64,000 bases of DNA from Poa pratensis. Taxonomy: Eukaryota; Streptophyta; Magnoliopsida; Poales; Poaceae. The notes under the pieces were generated by a model. That model did not search any database and was not told where the DNA came from. It saw nothing but the letters and a program-made list of their open reading frames with translations. The translations under genes and the position numbers were made by a program. Shown here one piece after another: positions 1 to 11,292 of the stretch (position 1 is its first letter; every line of letters begins with the position of its first letter). The DNA is taken from assembly GCA_947311845.1 (NCBI GenBank), contig CAMZMU010000123.1:15855161-15919160 (forward strand). The letters run 5' to 3'.

Positions 1-53
1 CCAAAATCAGGTCTAATCTAGACTTAACTACAAAAAATGTCATTGTGTACAAC

Positions 54-1210
54 TAGGGGTGGGCATATTAAACCGATAACCGAAAAGCCGAACGGAAAAA
101 ACTGGGACCGAGATCGAATAGACCGAAACCGATATATTTGGTTAGAAGTTCGGTCATCAATTTTGTAAAACCGAATTTATTTGGGTAATTCGGTTTTAAG
201 CCTCAGGTAACCGAATAGACCGAAGGAACCAAATAAATATGAGATGGGCCAAAACCTGAATAATTTCCGGCCAATCTCCTAGCATAGGGCCCTCACGTTG
301 CCAAGCATCCTGATTTTTCGTATCTTTTTTACTAAATGACCCTTAATCGGATATTAAGCTAAGTATGGCCCTCGGCAAAACTTTCAACCAACTATGGCCC
401 TTTTTGAAAACACCATAGCATTTGGCGTTCTGAAAAAATCAGAGCCTCTCAAAATCTCATAAAACTTCATGCACTTTGGTTTATCCTGAGTCAGAAAAAC
501 GCAAAAAATTCTAAGTCATTTGGGTAAAGCCAAATGATATGGCTTTTCTCGGGTACAGAGCCCCTGAGAATTTCAGAGAACGCCATATCAGTTGACGTTC
601 TCTGAGATTCTCAGTTGACGTTCTCTGAGATTCTCAGTACCCGAGAAAAGTCATATCATTTGGCTTTACCAAATGAAAAGCCATATCATTTGGCTTTACC
701 CAAATGACTCAGAAATTTTTGCGTTTTTCTGGCTCAGGATACGCCAAAGTGTATGACGTTTTCTGGGATTTCCAGAGTCTCTGATATTTTCAGAACGCCT
801 TAGCATATGACGTTTTGGGCCGAGCACCATATCGACGCGAAAGTTTTTGAAGGACCATACTTAGCTTAATATCCGATTAAGGGCCATTTAGTAAAAAAAT
901 ACTAATTTTTCTAGTCACGCATGCAAGCTGTAGCACCAAACTCCACGCATGCATTCAATTCCTCGATCAATAGAGCCATTATCGTAGCAGCAGGGAGGAA
1001 AAGCGGCGACAAACTTCACTATTTTACGCATCAATTTCTTGCATGCAACCATCGGTCAATTCGGGGAAGACCGAGACCCAACCGAAATTTTCTTTGACCG
1101 AAATCCTCGGTTAGCTATTTTCCGATCGGTGCTTTTGTTTTAGGAAACCGGATTTTTAAATAATCCAAAGAACCGACCCGATCGGTTCGGGTTAACCGAA
1201 TGCCCAGGCC
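54..1210. mobile_element. hAT-like non-autonomous element with nested palindrome
   Basis: The left end reads TAGGGGTGGGCAT and the right end ATGCCCAGGCC, forming imperfect terminal inverted repeats. They are flanked by GTACAAC (47-53 and 1212-1218); extending by one base gives an 8 bp duplication with a single mismatch, the length hAT transposases make. Both ends carry subterminal runs rich in AACCGAA or CGGTT. No transposase is encoded. A long palindrome (about 321-904) sits inside and may be a second, nested insertion. Assignment to hAT is inferred from the duplication length and the GGGTGGGCA end. Confidence 0.6.
321..904. repeat. Long palindromic (foldback) element, two arms of ~280 bp
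   Basis: The left arm from about 321 (TTTTTTACTAAATGACCCTT) is mirrored on the opposite strand by the right arm ending near 904. Pairing continues almost to the centre near 612, for example 534-556 against 637-666. At the centre a 23 bp unit beginning CAGTTGACG is repeated (589 and 612). Flanks CTGATTTTTC and CTAATTTTTC could be a 9-10 bp duplication with one mismatch, which would fit a Mutator-like foldback. A transcript would fold into a long hairpin. There is no coding potential. Confidence 0.7.
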
Positions 1211-1219
1211 AGTACAACG

Positions 1220-1926
1220 CCATAGGGGGTCATCCCCAAGGTTGTGGCTCCGGTTGTGCAGGTTTTGTCTACACCGCAAGAGCCTTGTGGGGAATCACCT
1301 TTGGTGCTTCCGATGGAGCTGGACTCATTGGAGTCTTTGGCGGTGGACATGGGGCCATCACCAACTTCGTCCTTGGAGCTTCATGAGTCGAGTGGGGATT
1401 CATCGGTGGTGCTTCCGATGGAGTTGGCCTCGTCTGAGGCTTCGGCGGTGGCCTCAACGCCCTCTGTGGGCAGTGGAGGAGTGTTGGCTCCTAACTCTGA
1501 TGCCCTTTTTGCTAAAGAGCTTTGCGGCTTACTCGCCTGTTTACAGGCGGCTAGTCCTGGTTATGGCAAGGACATTGCTTTCGTCTTGGCAGGGAAGGCT
1601 TCGGAGGACGTAATCAAGAAGGTGGGGAAGTCTCTCAGTACGGTTACTATCAGGGGCAAACGAAGAAAGAAAGGAATAGCAAGGAAAGATTCGGCAGCTG
1701 CGTGGTCCTAGATTAGTCGTCAGTCTGTGGTTGCTTAGGTAGAGTGGGTTGTCGCTTTGGGTGTTGCTTGCTTTAGGTGTTGCCCTTTGTGGTTGTGTTG
1801 GCTCCTCCCGTGTTGTTGGTGTTTGTTGTATGGTTTTCGCCTGGTTTGTTCCACTAATAAACCGGGCACCTTCTTCTTATTAAATGGGTTGGGGAAAAGC
1901 ATTTGTCCCACAGTTCAAAAAAAAAT
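1220..1926 (+). mobile_element. Truncated LINE 3' end with poly-A
   Basis: An open frame (1244-1711) encodes a Ser/Ala-rich stretch ending in basic residues (RGKRRKKGIARK). It is followed by a T/G-rich untranslated stretch, a TAATAAACCGGGCACC block and an A-run at 1918-1926. This layout matches 3' ends of grass LINEs, which finish in a short A-tail after a block resembling the host polyadenylation region. No endonuclease or RT remains, so it is a deleted relic. The hAT-like element lies immediately upstream and may have inserted into it. The family assignment is by general resemblance. Confidence 0.4.
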
Positions 1927-1930
1927 AGGG

Positions 1931-2915
1931 GGGCCAGCGCACCTGCTGCCCCTAGCTCCGCCACTGAGTGGCAGTGGCAGTTTGTGGACTCTCCAGTGAG
2001 GCAGTGCTAGGGTTGCTCCAAATTGATGATGCGAGGAGGATTATGTATGGAATGGAGATTCCTTCCTCCCGAGTTCCAGTGGTTCCCTATTTTAAAAACG
2101 ATATCTATAGGTATTAGAAAAATCTGAAAAAAACTGGATGTTGTCGAGATATTGCTTGACAAACATGTTATCAAACCACTTTTATGTCGCTAAATCGACA
2201 AGTGAGAAGACCAAAAGAACGGAAGAGATCGGTAGTAAGAATCAAGTGGCAACTGGGACAAAGTAAAGAAATTTTTATTCCGTACACAACCGTCTCCACC
2301 ACCAAGAGACCACTACTGTGAGAACGAAAAGCTAGTTAAGATGTTAGTACAACTATTTTTCCGACATTAAGGCATGCCCCATACATGGCGACTATTAGAG
2401 GTGAAGAGAATTGACGGAGATTAAAACAATCGATGATTCATCTTGCGGAGGCAATTGTTTTTTCGCTGGTCCTGGGGGGATGCGAATGGGTAGTAACTTC
2501 CACATCTTTTAGTTTTAGTTTATGATTGCCGATTGATGTGCTTATTTAATAACCTGATGTTAAAAGTAGCCACACACAAAAGATAAAAGTGGGTCAAACA
2601 CATAAAATATGTAAAAACAAATGCGCTATATGGGGTTATACATCTGTCAGCCCACGTGTCACCATGCAGGCAGTTGGCTTGCGTTGGCAAAGAGCGTACG
2701 AGGGAGAAAACATACGAGTGTCACGCAAAGCCGCAGAGCGATTGGGATTTGGGAAACACACTTCTCGGTCACGGAGTGAGCGACGTGTCACTAGGTGGTT
2801 CGTCCCTCTCATTGGCATAGAGGAAGTATACACATTTTTTTATTTTGAAATGTATTATTTAGCAAAGTGAGCATTTGCTCTTTGTTTAGAAGCACCAGTA
2901 ACTTTAGCCACGGGC
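1931..2915. other. Intergenic, no recognisable gene
   Basis: A short block near 1935-1960 ending GCTCCGCCACTG resembles an orphan hAT terminus, but no partner end was found. The rest is AT-rich. An open frame of 93 codons (2589-2870) has no recognised motif and is probably chance. Confidence 0.4.
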
Positions 2916-2923
2916 ATCACTAG

Positions 2924-3464
2924 TAGGGCTGGACATAAAGCTCGAAGCTCGGCGAGCTTAATGAGCGCTCGGTAACTCGACTCGTTTGAACTCGACTCGT
3001 TTTCTTAATGAACCGAGCTGAGCAGCAATTTTAGCTCATTAACACTAACGAGTTAAACAATCAAACTAACGAGTTTCACGAGCTACTCCTTAAGCTCGTT
3101 AGCAACGTGTCAGTAGGCTGCAAATCGTGGCAGTAGGCTGCAAATCTGCATCTTTTAAGTATTTTTGCACATGGTAGGTCTTTGACAAATACATGTCAGC
3201 ATATTTTTATAAGTATATCTATGTCCAAAATCTGTTGCTGCTGATGCTTGCTTGATAGCTTGCTTAATTAGCTGAATACCCTGATACATCTTCTTAACGA
3301 GTTTTAACGAGCTGCTCGTGAGCGCTTGCGAATATATAACGAACCGAGCCAATCTTTAAATTTAGCTCGTTATCCTTAACGAGTTTAACGATCCGAGTCA
3401 TAACGATCACGAGTCATAACAAGCCGAGCCTTAACGATCCGAGCAGCTCGTTAGTCCAGCCCTA
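2924..3464. mobile_element. hAT non-autonomous element (541 bp) with perfect 8 bp TSD
   Basis: Terminal inverted repeats TAGGGCTGGAC and GTCCAGCCCTA are flanked on both sides by ATCACTAG (2916-2923 and 3465-3472), a perfect 8 bp target-site duplication. The subterminal regions are packed with short AGCTCG/CGAGCT motifs in opposite orientation, as expected for hAT transposase binding sites. No coding capacity is present, so it must have been mobilised in trans. Confidence 0.85.
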
Positions 3465-3493
3465 ATCACTAGGGATCGGAAGCCGATCTGTAG

Positions 3494-5351
3494 CTTCCCA
3501 TCGGACTACTTCTGCGCCATACGATTGCTTTCATCTGGGACGTGAAATCGGGCAGGCAAAAGCGCTCCAAATTTTTTGCATGCAGCGGTTGCACTAATGC
3601 ACATTTATTTCCTAATAACTACTCCCTTAATTCACGCCAGAACTAATTGCGTCATGCAATTTTCTTCCATGTGGAGATATTCTATTTCCAATTGTAGTCA
3701 ACTTTATTTTCCTTCAACTTATTTTTTCTGCATACGTAAAGAATAGTTTGCTTCTCTCTAGTATTTTGTTTCCAACATTGAAAAAATGTGCTTCAAAGGA
3801 ACAAAGATTTGTTTCCGTGTAACATTATATTGCTTCTGATGAGAACAGATTGTTTCTATCGACATTGACTTCAAAAGAGGAATTGATTTTGCTTCCAAAT
3901 AATATAAAGTTTGCTTCCATGGCTACACGAGATTGCTTCCGAGTTAACTAGAGATTGTTTTGATCTAGTATTTAGTTTCCAACGCATAAACAATGTGCTT
4001 CGAAAGACCAAATAAATGTTTAGGGGTGACACAAATTGCTCTGAGTGGTAGAAAGATTAGTTTCTAATAACATTGATTCCAAAAGAGAATAAATTTGCTT
4101 CCAAATAAATATCATTTGCTCCCAGTCGTATTACAAATTTCTTCCAAATACAACAATGTGTTCGACTATTATGGCGATGGCGTAAACGTGCCAAGCCGAC
4201 GAACCAACGAAGCACGTGGAGAAGGGTCCATTAAATTAGAGAAGCATCAAGTAGGATTGACAGCTCGAGCTGAAGAGGCTACTTGCATAGAGAAAAATGT
4301 CGACGAAGAACATCATGGCGAAGGTGGTCGTCGATGAGGCTATGTGGTGACATTGTTTTTGTAGAGACGGAGACAGGGCCAACGACGTAACCCGTGGCGG
4401 CAGCAACAACGTGAGGCCAAGACGTCGCCATGCCAGCCCTGGCCCCTGGTGTGCCAGGCCGCAACCTTCCTCATGCCCTGGATGGCGGGGTCGACAGCAC
4501 ATCTGCAGATATATACACGACCAACGTCCATGACAGAGATTGTCTGTTATACAATAGAAACATATATATGTGAGAAACATACGAGCATGGTAGGCATTGC
4601 ACGAAGCAAAACCTGTGTACAATACAATCATTTACGAGAAGGAAGCAATCAATGTGTCCATGGAATATACATATGAAGCACTCTAATGTTTGTTTGTAGG
4701 AAGCAGAAATCTATGTGGTAGGAAACATGTAATATGAAAGGAGAAGCATGTTTCGCACCATGCTTCTATATAAATGTTTTATTCCAAACCATATTGCTGT
4801 TGCTTCCACTACAAAAAAAAAGTGTTATTCAGTACAGCCAAGGGAGCAACACGATGAGCAGAGGAAGGTGAGGAGCCAAGCTGAGCAGGGGAGGGATCAT
4901 GGAGATGGGGTGGCGATGAGAAACTGGGTTAGTTGTAATTACCTGCACCCAGTTTGTGTGGTCGTTCGAGGAAGCAACTTGGCGGAGTGCAGTCTGGTCG
5001 ACCCGCCCATGCCGCCTCCAACTATAGACCGCCGGCCGCTGGCGGTTAGGTCCCGACGACGACTTCCCGCGGTGGAGCAGCATGCGTGTCGGCATAGGGT
5101 CTGAACCACGAGGATGTGCATGCATCCTCCGGGATCGGAGGTGACGGCAGGGTGTAGCGATACGATGGAAAGTGCAAATGCGGCAAGATTTGTGGAGAAG
5201 CAAATCAGAGCGATTTTTGGGATGTCTTTAAAGGATGAGCTGGCCGGAAATTTTGGGGGTGGAGGTGCACAAAGGAGCTGCATTTTTTTCCCGTGAAGAA
5301 ACTTGCATATAGGCCGTGCGATTAGATGGGATCGGATGGCGTCCGATTGGT
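3494..5351. mobile_element. Putative Mutator-like non-autonomous element
   Basis: GATCTGTAG occurs at 3485-3493 and 5352-5360, a 9 bp direct repeat as produced by Mutator-like transposases. The inner ends share a degenerate inverted repeat (CCATCGGAC on the left, ATCGGACGCCATC read from the right), offset by two bases. The interior contains many scattered copies of TTGCTTCC, especially 3700-4150. No transposase was recognised; open frames inside (for example 4236-4631 minus) lack domains. The 9 bp repeat may be coincidental, hence moderate confidence. Confidence 0.45.
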
Positions 5352-5655
5352 GATCTGTAGTATTTACCGTAACTTTATTCATACTCACAACAATTGCAGG
5401 TTCAATGTTTTGGATCAGTTACCAAAATATTATAAAGTAACTCCTTATAATAAAAACTTTGGTGGCACTTTCTCCGTTGTATTAATCTTTGCAAAACGAA
5501 ATAATGCTCCGACTGTAGTAAAGAGACTACAATTTGACTAGAACAACTCGTTCACCTCCACTAATTTGATTAGCAATAAAAAGTTTCTAAATTCTGATTG
5601 ATTTAGCCATCAACAAGATGGGAAGCCATGAGCGATGAACGTGTTTGATCCGGGG

Positions 5656-6136
5656 CAGGGGCGATTTTACTATGCCTCCGCCTAGGGCACGTGCCTGGGC
5701 TACGCCGCTGCATACAAGAACTTAGAAGGCCACAATTTTTTCTTGCGTAACTCTACCTGGGCCTCAAAAGGGTGCGACACAACCATCCACCTAGCCTGCA
5801 AAATTTAGCATGGAACTCTAGCGACGTAGGACGGTGTGAAAATTAGGAATTTAGTGGCTATATTAGCCTTATTCTTTTGTTTTCTGTAAAAGGCAATACT
5901 TTCCTCCAAATATTATTTCATATACTTATAAATTTCATCTTGCTCATGTTGTCATAAAAAAAAGGTAGGAGCGAGCAAACACAAGGTATGTATTCAAGTA
6001 TATTTGATTTTAATTTCTAATAAACTGTCTTAAAATATATTTTCCTTTTTCTCCATCTCAGATTTGTTTAAAATCTACTATTTTATTAATAAATTTATGT
6101 GTCCCAGGCTTGCACAAAGCGCTAGATACGCCATTG
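5656..6136. mobile_element. hAT non-autonomous element (481 bp) with perfect 8 bp TSD
   Basis: The element starts CAGGGGCG and ends CGCCATTG, and is flanked by ATCCGGGG at 5648-5655 and 6137-6144. The 8 bp duplication and CAG-type ends fit the hAT superfamily. Inner sequences near both ends are related (GTGCCTGGGC on the left, GTCCCAGGC on the right). There is no open reading frame of note. Confidence 0.75.
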
Positions 6137-6411
6137 ATCCGGGGATGATCGATTAGAAGTGTAGGCCATCAAGCCACAAAAATTTCACTATAACATCAAA
6201 GAAAGTTTGCAACTCCATGAAGAATCAGACAACAAAAACAACATGATACAATAATATAACTCATCAACACTAAATAATCGGATCATAGAGAACACAAAAT
6301 TCTCTAGTTTCTTGACCACCAAAAATTAGAGTAACTTTATTCACAAAAAACATCACAACATGCTGACGAAGAACACAAAATTCTGAAGATCCGAGATGAC
6401 CCACCTCGCAT

Positions 6412-6837
6412 TGGTTTTGGTTACCGGTCGGTAAATCCAATTACCGGCCGGTAAACGAGGTTCCCGAGCACCCACGGGAAAGTTGCTTACCGGCCAAAAA
6501 AATTCGAGATTTTTGAATTTTTTGAATTTGAACACCAAAAAATGGATAAATAGTGTGTATTCTTTTGCTATATGCAATGACGAAGTCTTACTGCGGTGGT
6601 TGCGACGCGTTTATCCCACCGGACGTGCGTCCCGACGCTATCGAGCTATACCGCTGCGCTACTTTCATTTTTGTTCAAAAAACGAGTTTGAAAGATTAAT
6701 AACCTTTTCCACAGAATATTTGAATTCGAAATTTGATTTTTAAATTTATCCGGTAACCATCCGGAATTTCTCGGTTACCGCGGTAACCGGGAATCCCGAG
6801 CCCCTCGGGAAAAAAATATTTTCGGGAACCAAAACCA
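6412..6837. mobile_element. TIR element (~426 bp), probably hAT-like
   Basis: The left end TGGTTTTGGTTACC pairs with right end GGAACCAAAACCA. CTCGCAT flanks both sides (6405-6411 and 6839-6845), giving a 7-8 bp duplication. Subterminal ACCGG/CCGGT motifs repeat in both arms (6420-6490 and 6740-6800). No coding capacity. Confidence 0.6.
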
Positions 6838-6845
6838 GCTCGCAT

Positions 6846-7273
6846 CGCCAAGATGGCAGCCGGGAGAGAAAAAAAAAGTCTCCGGTTGCTGCAGCTGCCT
6901 TCATGTGAGCATCTGCTCCAAGGAGACAAAATAGATTTTTTGTTATAGCCGTTCTTTTTTTACCCCGACGGTCCTAGGACATACTCCAGCTCAACACAGA
7001 CCACACTAATGAAAGACCAGCTCAGCATCAATACGTGAAATGAATGGGTTTAATGGGCTAGCTACTATTAAGATTGAGATAAGCATACTTATATGGCCTT
7101 TTTCAGCCTGCTAACCGCTTGAGACTCCCCCAACAGCCCACAAAACTCTCCACAAATACGACGCGCAAGCGCGACCACGCGCACACTCTCGCTCCTTCTA
7201 AAATTCCAATCACAAGCTCACTGAATCCAAGCAGTCAAGCACAAGCAGTGGTGTGGCGAGAGCACGAGGAAGC
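6846..7273 (+). promoter_or_regulatory. Upstream region of the DUF26 gene
   Basis: This spacer separates the last TIR element from the DUF26 start codon. A canonical TATA box was not seen; CACAAATACG near 7150 is the nearest candidate. The 5' leader just before the ATG is A/C-rich, as in many grass transcripts. Confidence 0.25.
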
Positions 7274-8075
7274 ATGGCTGCGCGCGTCACGGCAACGTTC
7301 CTCCCCATACTCTCTCTGCTCCTGCTACGGGCGGGCACGGGCGCCGCTGACGACGACTCGGCGTTCGTGTACGCCGGCTGCTCGCAGGGGCGCTACGACG
7401 CCGGGACGCAGTACGAGTCCGGCGTGAACTCCGTGCTCACCTCCCTCGCCAACAGCGCGCCCTACGCCCCTACGCCAACACCACTTCCCCCTCGCGGTCA
7501 GCCCCAGTGGCCGGCCTCTATCAGTGCCGCTCCGACCTCCCAGCCGCCGTCTGCACCGTCTGCGTGCGCTCTGCCATCTCCAGGCTCTCGTCTCTCTGCC
7601 CTGGTCCACCGGCGGCGCCGTGCAGCTGCACGACTGCTTCGTGCGCTACGGGAACGAATCGTTCATCGGGAAGCCGAACACGGCCGTGCTCTTCAAGAAG
7701 TGCGGCGGCTCGCCCGGGGACGCCGGCGGCGTCGCCATGAGGGACTCGGCGCTCGGCGCGCTGGCTGCAGCGGCGGCGCCCGCCGGGGGAGGGTTCCGCG
7801 CCGGCGGATCGGGGGCCGTGCAGGCCATGTCGCAGTGCGTGGGGGACCTCGACGCCAAGGCCTGCTCCGACTGCGTCTCGGCCGCCACTGCGCAGCTCAA
7901 GGCCGGGTGCGGCTCAGCCACTGCCGGCGAGGTTTACCTAGGAAAGTGCTACGCACGCTTCTGGGCTAACGGTGGCGCCTTCGCGAGTGGCGCCGTCGTG
8001 CACGGTGAGCGGGTGGCTCTTGCCGTCGCCGGCGGTTTCTTCGCTTCGTTGGCCTACTTTTGGCTCGTGGCGTAG
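7274..8075 (+). pseudogene. DUF26 (Gnk2-type) cysteine-rich secretory/PDLP-like protein, frameshifted
   Basis: The ATG at 7274 begins a hydrophobic signal peptide (VTATFLPILSLLLL), then FVYAGCSQGRYD, the usual start of the first DUF26 domain. Each of the two domains has the C-X8-C-X2-C signature (CRSDLPAAVCTVC and CVGDLDAKACSDC). A hydrophobic C-terminal segment (LAVAGGFFASLAYFW) ends two residues before the stop, as in plasmodesmata-located proteins, which anchor in the plasma membrane with a very short cytosolic tail and regulate cell-to-cell channels. Total length is about 267 codons, close to the family norm. The frame shifts twice by one base, near 7466-7471 and 7598-7601, both in C-runs. 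Codon quality and motifs stay intact on either side, so these could be sequencing errors rather than true decay. The family call is strong; PDLP versus generic secretory protein is inferred from the TM tail. Confidence 0.8.
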
Positions 8076-9230
8076 TTACAGTTGCAGGCCTTGCAGTGTT
8101 GTGTTAAGAACTTAAGATCAATGTACTAAAGCTAGTAGTATGTTGTGTTATTGTCAACATGTATGTTGTATGATACAGTGCATGCAGTTCAGCTCTTGTG
8201 TTTAGCAACATATCAAATTCGTACGTGTAAGTTGTAACTTACATTAGCAGGGTTTATGTCGTGTGTATTCGTACATATGATCTGATGAAGTACTATGTAA
8301 TTATATATGTTTGTATTCCTCTATTTTGTCGCATTTTTTTAACTTCAGACTAGTACGTACATGTACCCAATGTATGCTTGATCTCAAATATAGCTCAATG
8401 ATCTCCCCCAGACGACAAAGCCCAATGTATGCTTGATCTCAAATATATCTCAAATACGAAGCTGTCACCAACACAGCGAAATTATTTGAATGCAAGGCCT
8501 TCCTGGACCGACTCATCATGCTGCGCTCTCAAAGGCATGTCACAGAGTGGATAAAAAAAGAGCTTTAGTTTTGTCCTCCTTTAATCTTTGTCCCGAGCTT
8601 TTTCTTGCTATCTTTCGCTTTATTAATTGGTGGGGTGCCACTAGGTTCAGCTCCAGTTTTAGTACAGTATATCGCAAAGTGGATTCAAATGATTCAGTTT
8701 TTCCATTGAAATAATAGAAGGATATCTCTGGTATCCAACTGGGTACGACGTTAGTGGCGTGAGTGGTTCTTGCTTTTTGTAAGCTTTTGGTAGTGAAGGT
8801 TTAAACCATCTTTCACTGTTTACTAGGAAATAGTCATGCTACGTTACTGTAAACAAAGGATGGTACTTTGGATTAAGTTAACATACATGTACGAACGATG
8901 ATTCGCTGCGATCGTTAGCGGTTATCCTTGACCGGTAGCTCTTCACTCCAACGTGGCAAGTAACAGCTGATCGTAGGATGCGCGCCAGTTTGCTATGATT
9001 GAATCAAGTTGCTCAAACGCTGGCTTTCTCTTTGCCCATTCCTGTTGTCATCGATTAGCTCTCTTTAAGTTCAAAAGAACGAGCTCCAGCAGTGCCATGT
9101 GTGGCGCCGAGACGATGTGGGTTAGAGTTAGATACATGCGAGGAGAAAATTTGTCTCTATGTATTGTTTGTTGTTGCTTGGTTAGGATTGTTAATCTTGT
9201 CCATTTAACATACCCCTAGGGTTTTGTCCT
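8076..9230. other. 3' flank of DUF26 gene and intergenic DNA
   Basis: The first ~300 bp are T-rich and probably hold the 3' UTR. A 30-odd bp phrase (CAATGTATGCTTGATCTC) occurs twice, near 8369 and 8422. Beyond that I see no gene, only short chance open frames. Confidence 0.35.
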
Positions 9231-9234
9231 CTCA

Positions 9235-10360
9235 CCGTGGCAACACGATGGCGAGTCCTTGTCTGATACAATCTCCCGTCTCCGACTGTGTCTTTGATCT
9301 ACAAACTAATCCCAGCTCGTCCGAATGTTTGATCTCTAGCTCCTCCATCTTCTGGTGAACCCATGTTTACTCGTCGGGTAGAATCATCACGGCGGCGTGG
9401 GCGTTAGAGTTTCTAGCGCAAGGCGATCATGTCTGAACTTGCCAGAGCAATGACTCTCGGTCCACCGAAGTTCTGGAAAGCGAAGGCTGGCCTGGATCCA
9501 ACAATGAATAAGCCAATGTGATCTCGGCCAACGAGAACTCGAGGACGGTGGGCGCATTGATTTCATGTTCAATCAATTAGCAATTGGTGAAAAAGAGTTT
9601 GATGATCTTGTGACCGAGGAAGATGATGTAGCTTTGGCGGAGAGTATGAGGTGGATGGCTGTAGCTCGTGTTTCGATTGGCAAGAATTTCAGTCATGAGG
9701 CCCTATTCCAGAACGAATGGAAGCCGGAACATAGGAAAAACACGATGCCTACGGTTGGAGACACCATATTTTTTATTCAACGTTTGCTTAGGTTATTGGG
9801 ACAAGGTTATGGAGAAATATCCATGGTTATTCAGAGAATGGGGAGTGCAGATTTCTTGCTCCCGGGCACCACCAGTGCCCCCTCCGTTTGGAAAAACGGA
9901 AAAAATATTTAAAATTTTCAAAAAATATATGAAAAAAACGTGCATGTTGTCAATCGGATATTATACATGCATGCAAAATCAAAATGTGAAATACATTGTA
10001 TTTTAAACTACACAAAAATGAGAAATGTTTAGATCTGAGTATAGTTGATTAAAATTTTCAAAATTTGTTATTTTTGTGTAGTCCATAATACAAAACATTT
10101 TGGTATTGTAATTTTGCACGCTTATAGTATACATCATTTCGAACATGCCTGACTTTTTTCAGAATTTTCTAAATACTCTAAATATTATTTCCGCATTTTT
10201 TAAATGGAGGGAGCACCGGTACCCGGAAGCAAATGGCTCTATCGTACGATATGATAGCTTTTCTGATCCTGAGTCAGTGGTTCTCGATTGTATGCTAATA
10301 TGGTTTCAAGTGCCCATATGTAAATGTCACATCGAAAGGATCAGTATGGTCGACTAGAAG
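9235..10360 (+). pseudogene. DUF4283 LINE ORF1 (gag-like) relic, interrupted by a MITE
   Basis: From about 9565 the translation shows a DUF4283-type start (FNQLAIGEKEFDDLV, then an MRWMAVARV block). After a frameshift near 9770 it continues as LGYWDKVMEKYPWLFREWG. The next conserved block, IVRYDSFSDPESVVLDCM, appears only after the ~377 bp insertion at 9856-10232. DUF4283 proteins are the nucleic-acid-binding ORF1 of plant LINE retrotransposons. The upstream 9235-9564 GC-balanced stretch may be its 5' UTR. No zinc knuckle or RT follows, so the copy is incomplete. Family identification rests on the order and spacing of these blocks. Confidence 0.6.
9856..10232. mobile_element. MITE with TTGCTCCCGGG / CCCGGAAGCAA ends
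   Basis: The terminal inverted repeat extends inward (CACCACCAGTGCCCCCTCC against GGAGGGAGCACCGGTACC), and the AT-rich interior is partly self-complementary. It separates two consecutive blocks of the DUF4283 relic, showing it inserted there. No convincing target-site duplication was seen, so the superfamily is unassigned. Confidence 0.6.
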
Positions 10361-11284
10361 AGGGTGAATAGGCAACTAACAATTTTTAGTTTCTTTTCAA
10401 ATTAGGAGATACAATACAATTACAACATTGTCTCACTAGTACAGAATGACTCTATGGAAACAGGTCAACACCCTAATTGGAAACAGAAAAGGGGTACATC
10501 TGCCGAACCAGGTCACTGATATGAAGCCCCATTTTGGCAACAGTGGATTTAATCATCACTAATAAAGTCAATTATCAGCAACTGATCCACTTTTCTCCAT
10601 TGCTAACCAGTCGGGACCATCAGTTACATAGTTTCGTTTTCCACTCATTTGTACCGAGCTTTTCAAAAACCAACAACAAGAATATATATTTAGTTTGTTT
10701 GCCTAGAATATATATTGCACAACCCATTTGATCTCGCACTTAGAAAGCACTAAAACATGAACAAATTTCATTCATGTCAGATTAAAGTCACAATTACATT
10801 TTTCATCACAATGTGACACAACACAAACAATAAAAAAGCTAACTGATTTCATCCATACTAAGGCTATCATGTAAAAGGCCAAAAAAAATTAACGATTTCT
10901 TCCGTACACCTTTTGACCAATCCTCGCAGGTGCCAGTCTAGCTATCTCCTCATCTCAGCTTCCCGAGAGAAGGATGTAGAATCTCTCGACCCTATATAAT
11001 AATAAAAATTTACAACTGTAATTAATATGCTAAATCATAACAAACTATAATGATAACTTACCTACACCTTGAGGAACGGGACCATCCGGATCCACGCCTT
11101 CTTATCCAGATATTGCTATATGTCAGCTTTGTCACATGAGTCTTGAAAGCAAACTTTCTGTCCATGGAGACCACCACTACCACTCTAGTCTAATACATCA
11201 TCGATGTAATATTTCGGTCACGCTACATAAACACACTTACTACAAAAGGTATAATTTTATGCAGTGCACCAAAACATCACAATA
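10361..11284. other. AT-rich intergenic DNA
   Basis: No gene recognised. CACTAGTACAGAATGAC at 10434 resembles a CACTA-type end, but no matching opposite terminus was found in the window. Confidence 0.3.
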
Positions 11285-11292
11285 GCGACGTT

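Noticed and set aside
1757..1999. 80-codon open frame rich in Cys/Trp/Leu
   Set aside because: It lies in the T/G-rich 3' end of the LINE relic and runs through the poly-A; composition explains it.
6590..6665. Possible tRNA-like segment inside the TIR element (GCGCAGCGGTATAGCTCG on the minus strand)
   Set aside because: Only an A-box-like resemblance; no B-box, acceptor pairing or anticodon arm could be assembled.
10434..10470. CACTA-type transposon end
   Set aside because: Only five diagnostic bases and no matching opposite terminus or 3 bp duplication.
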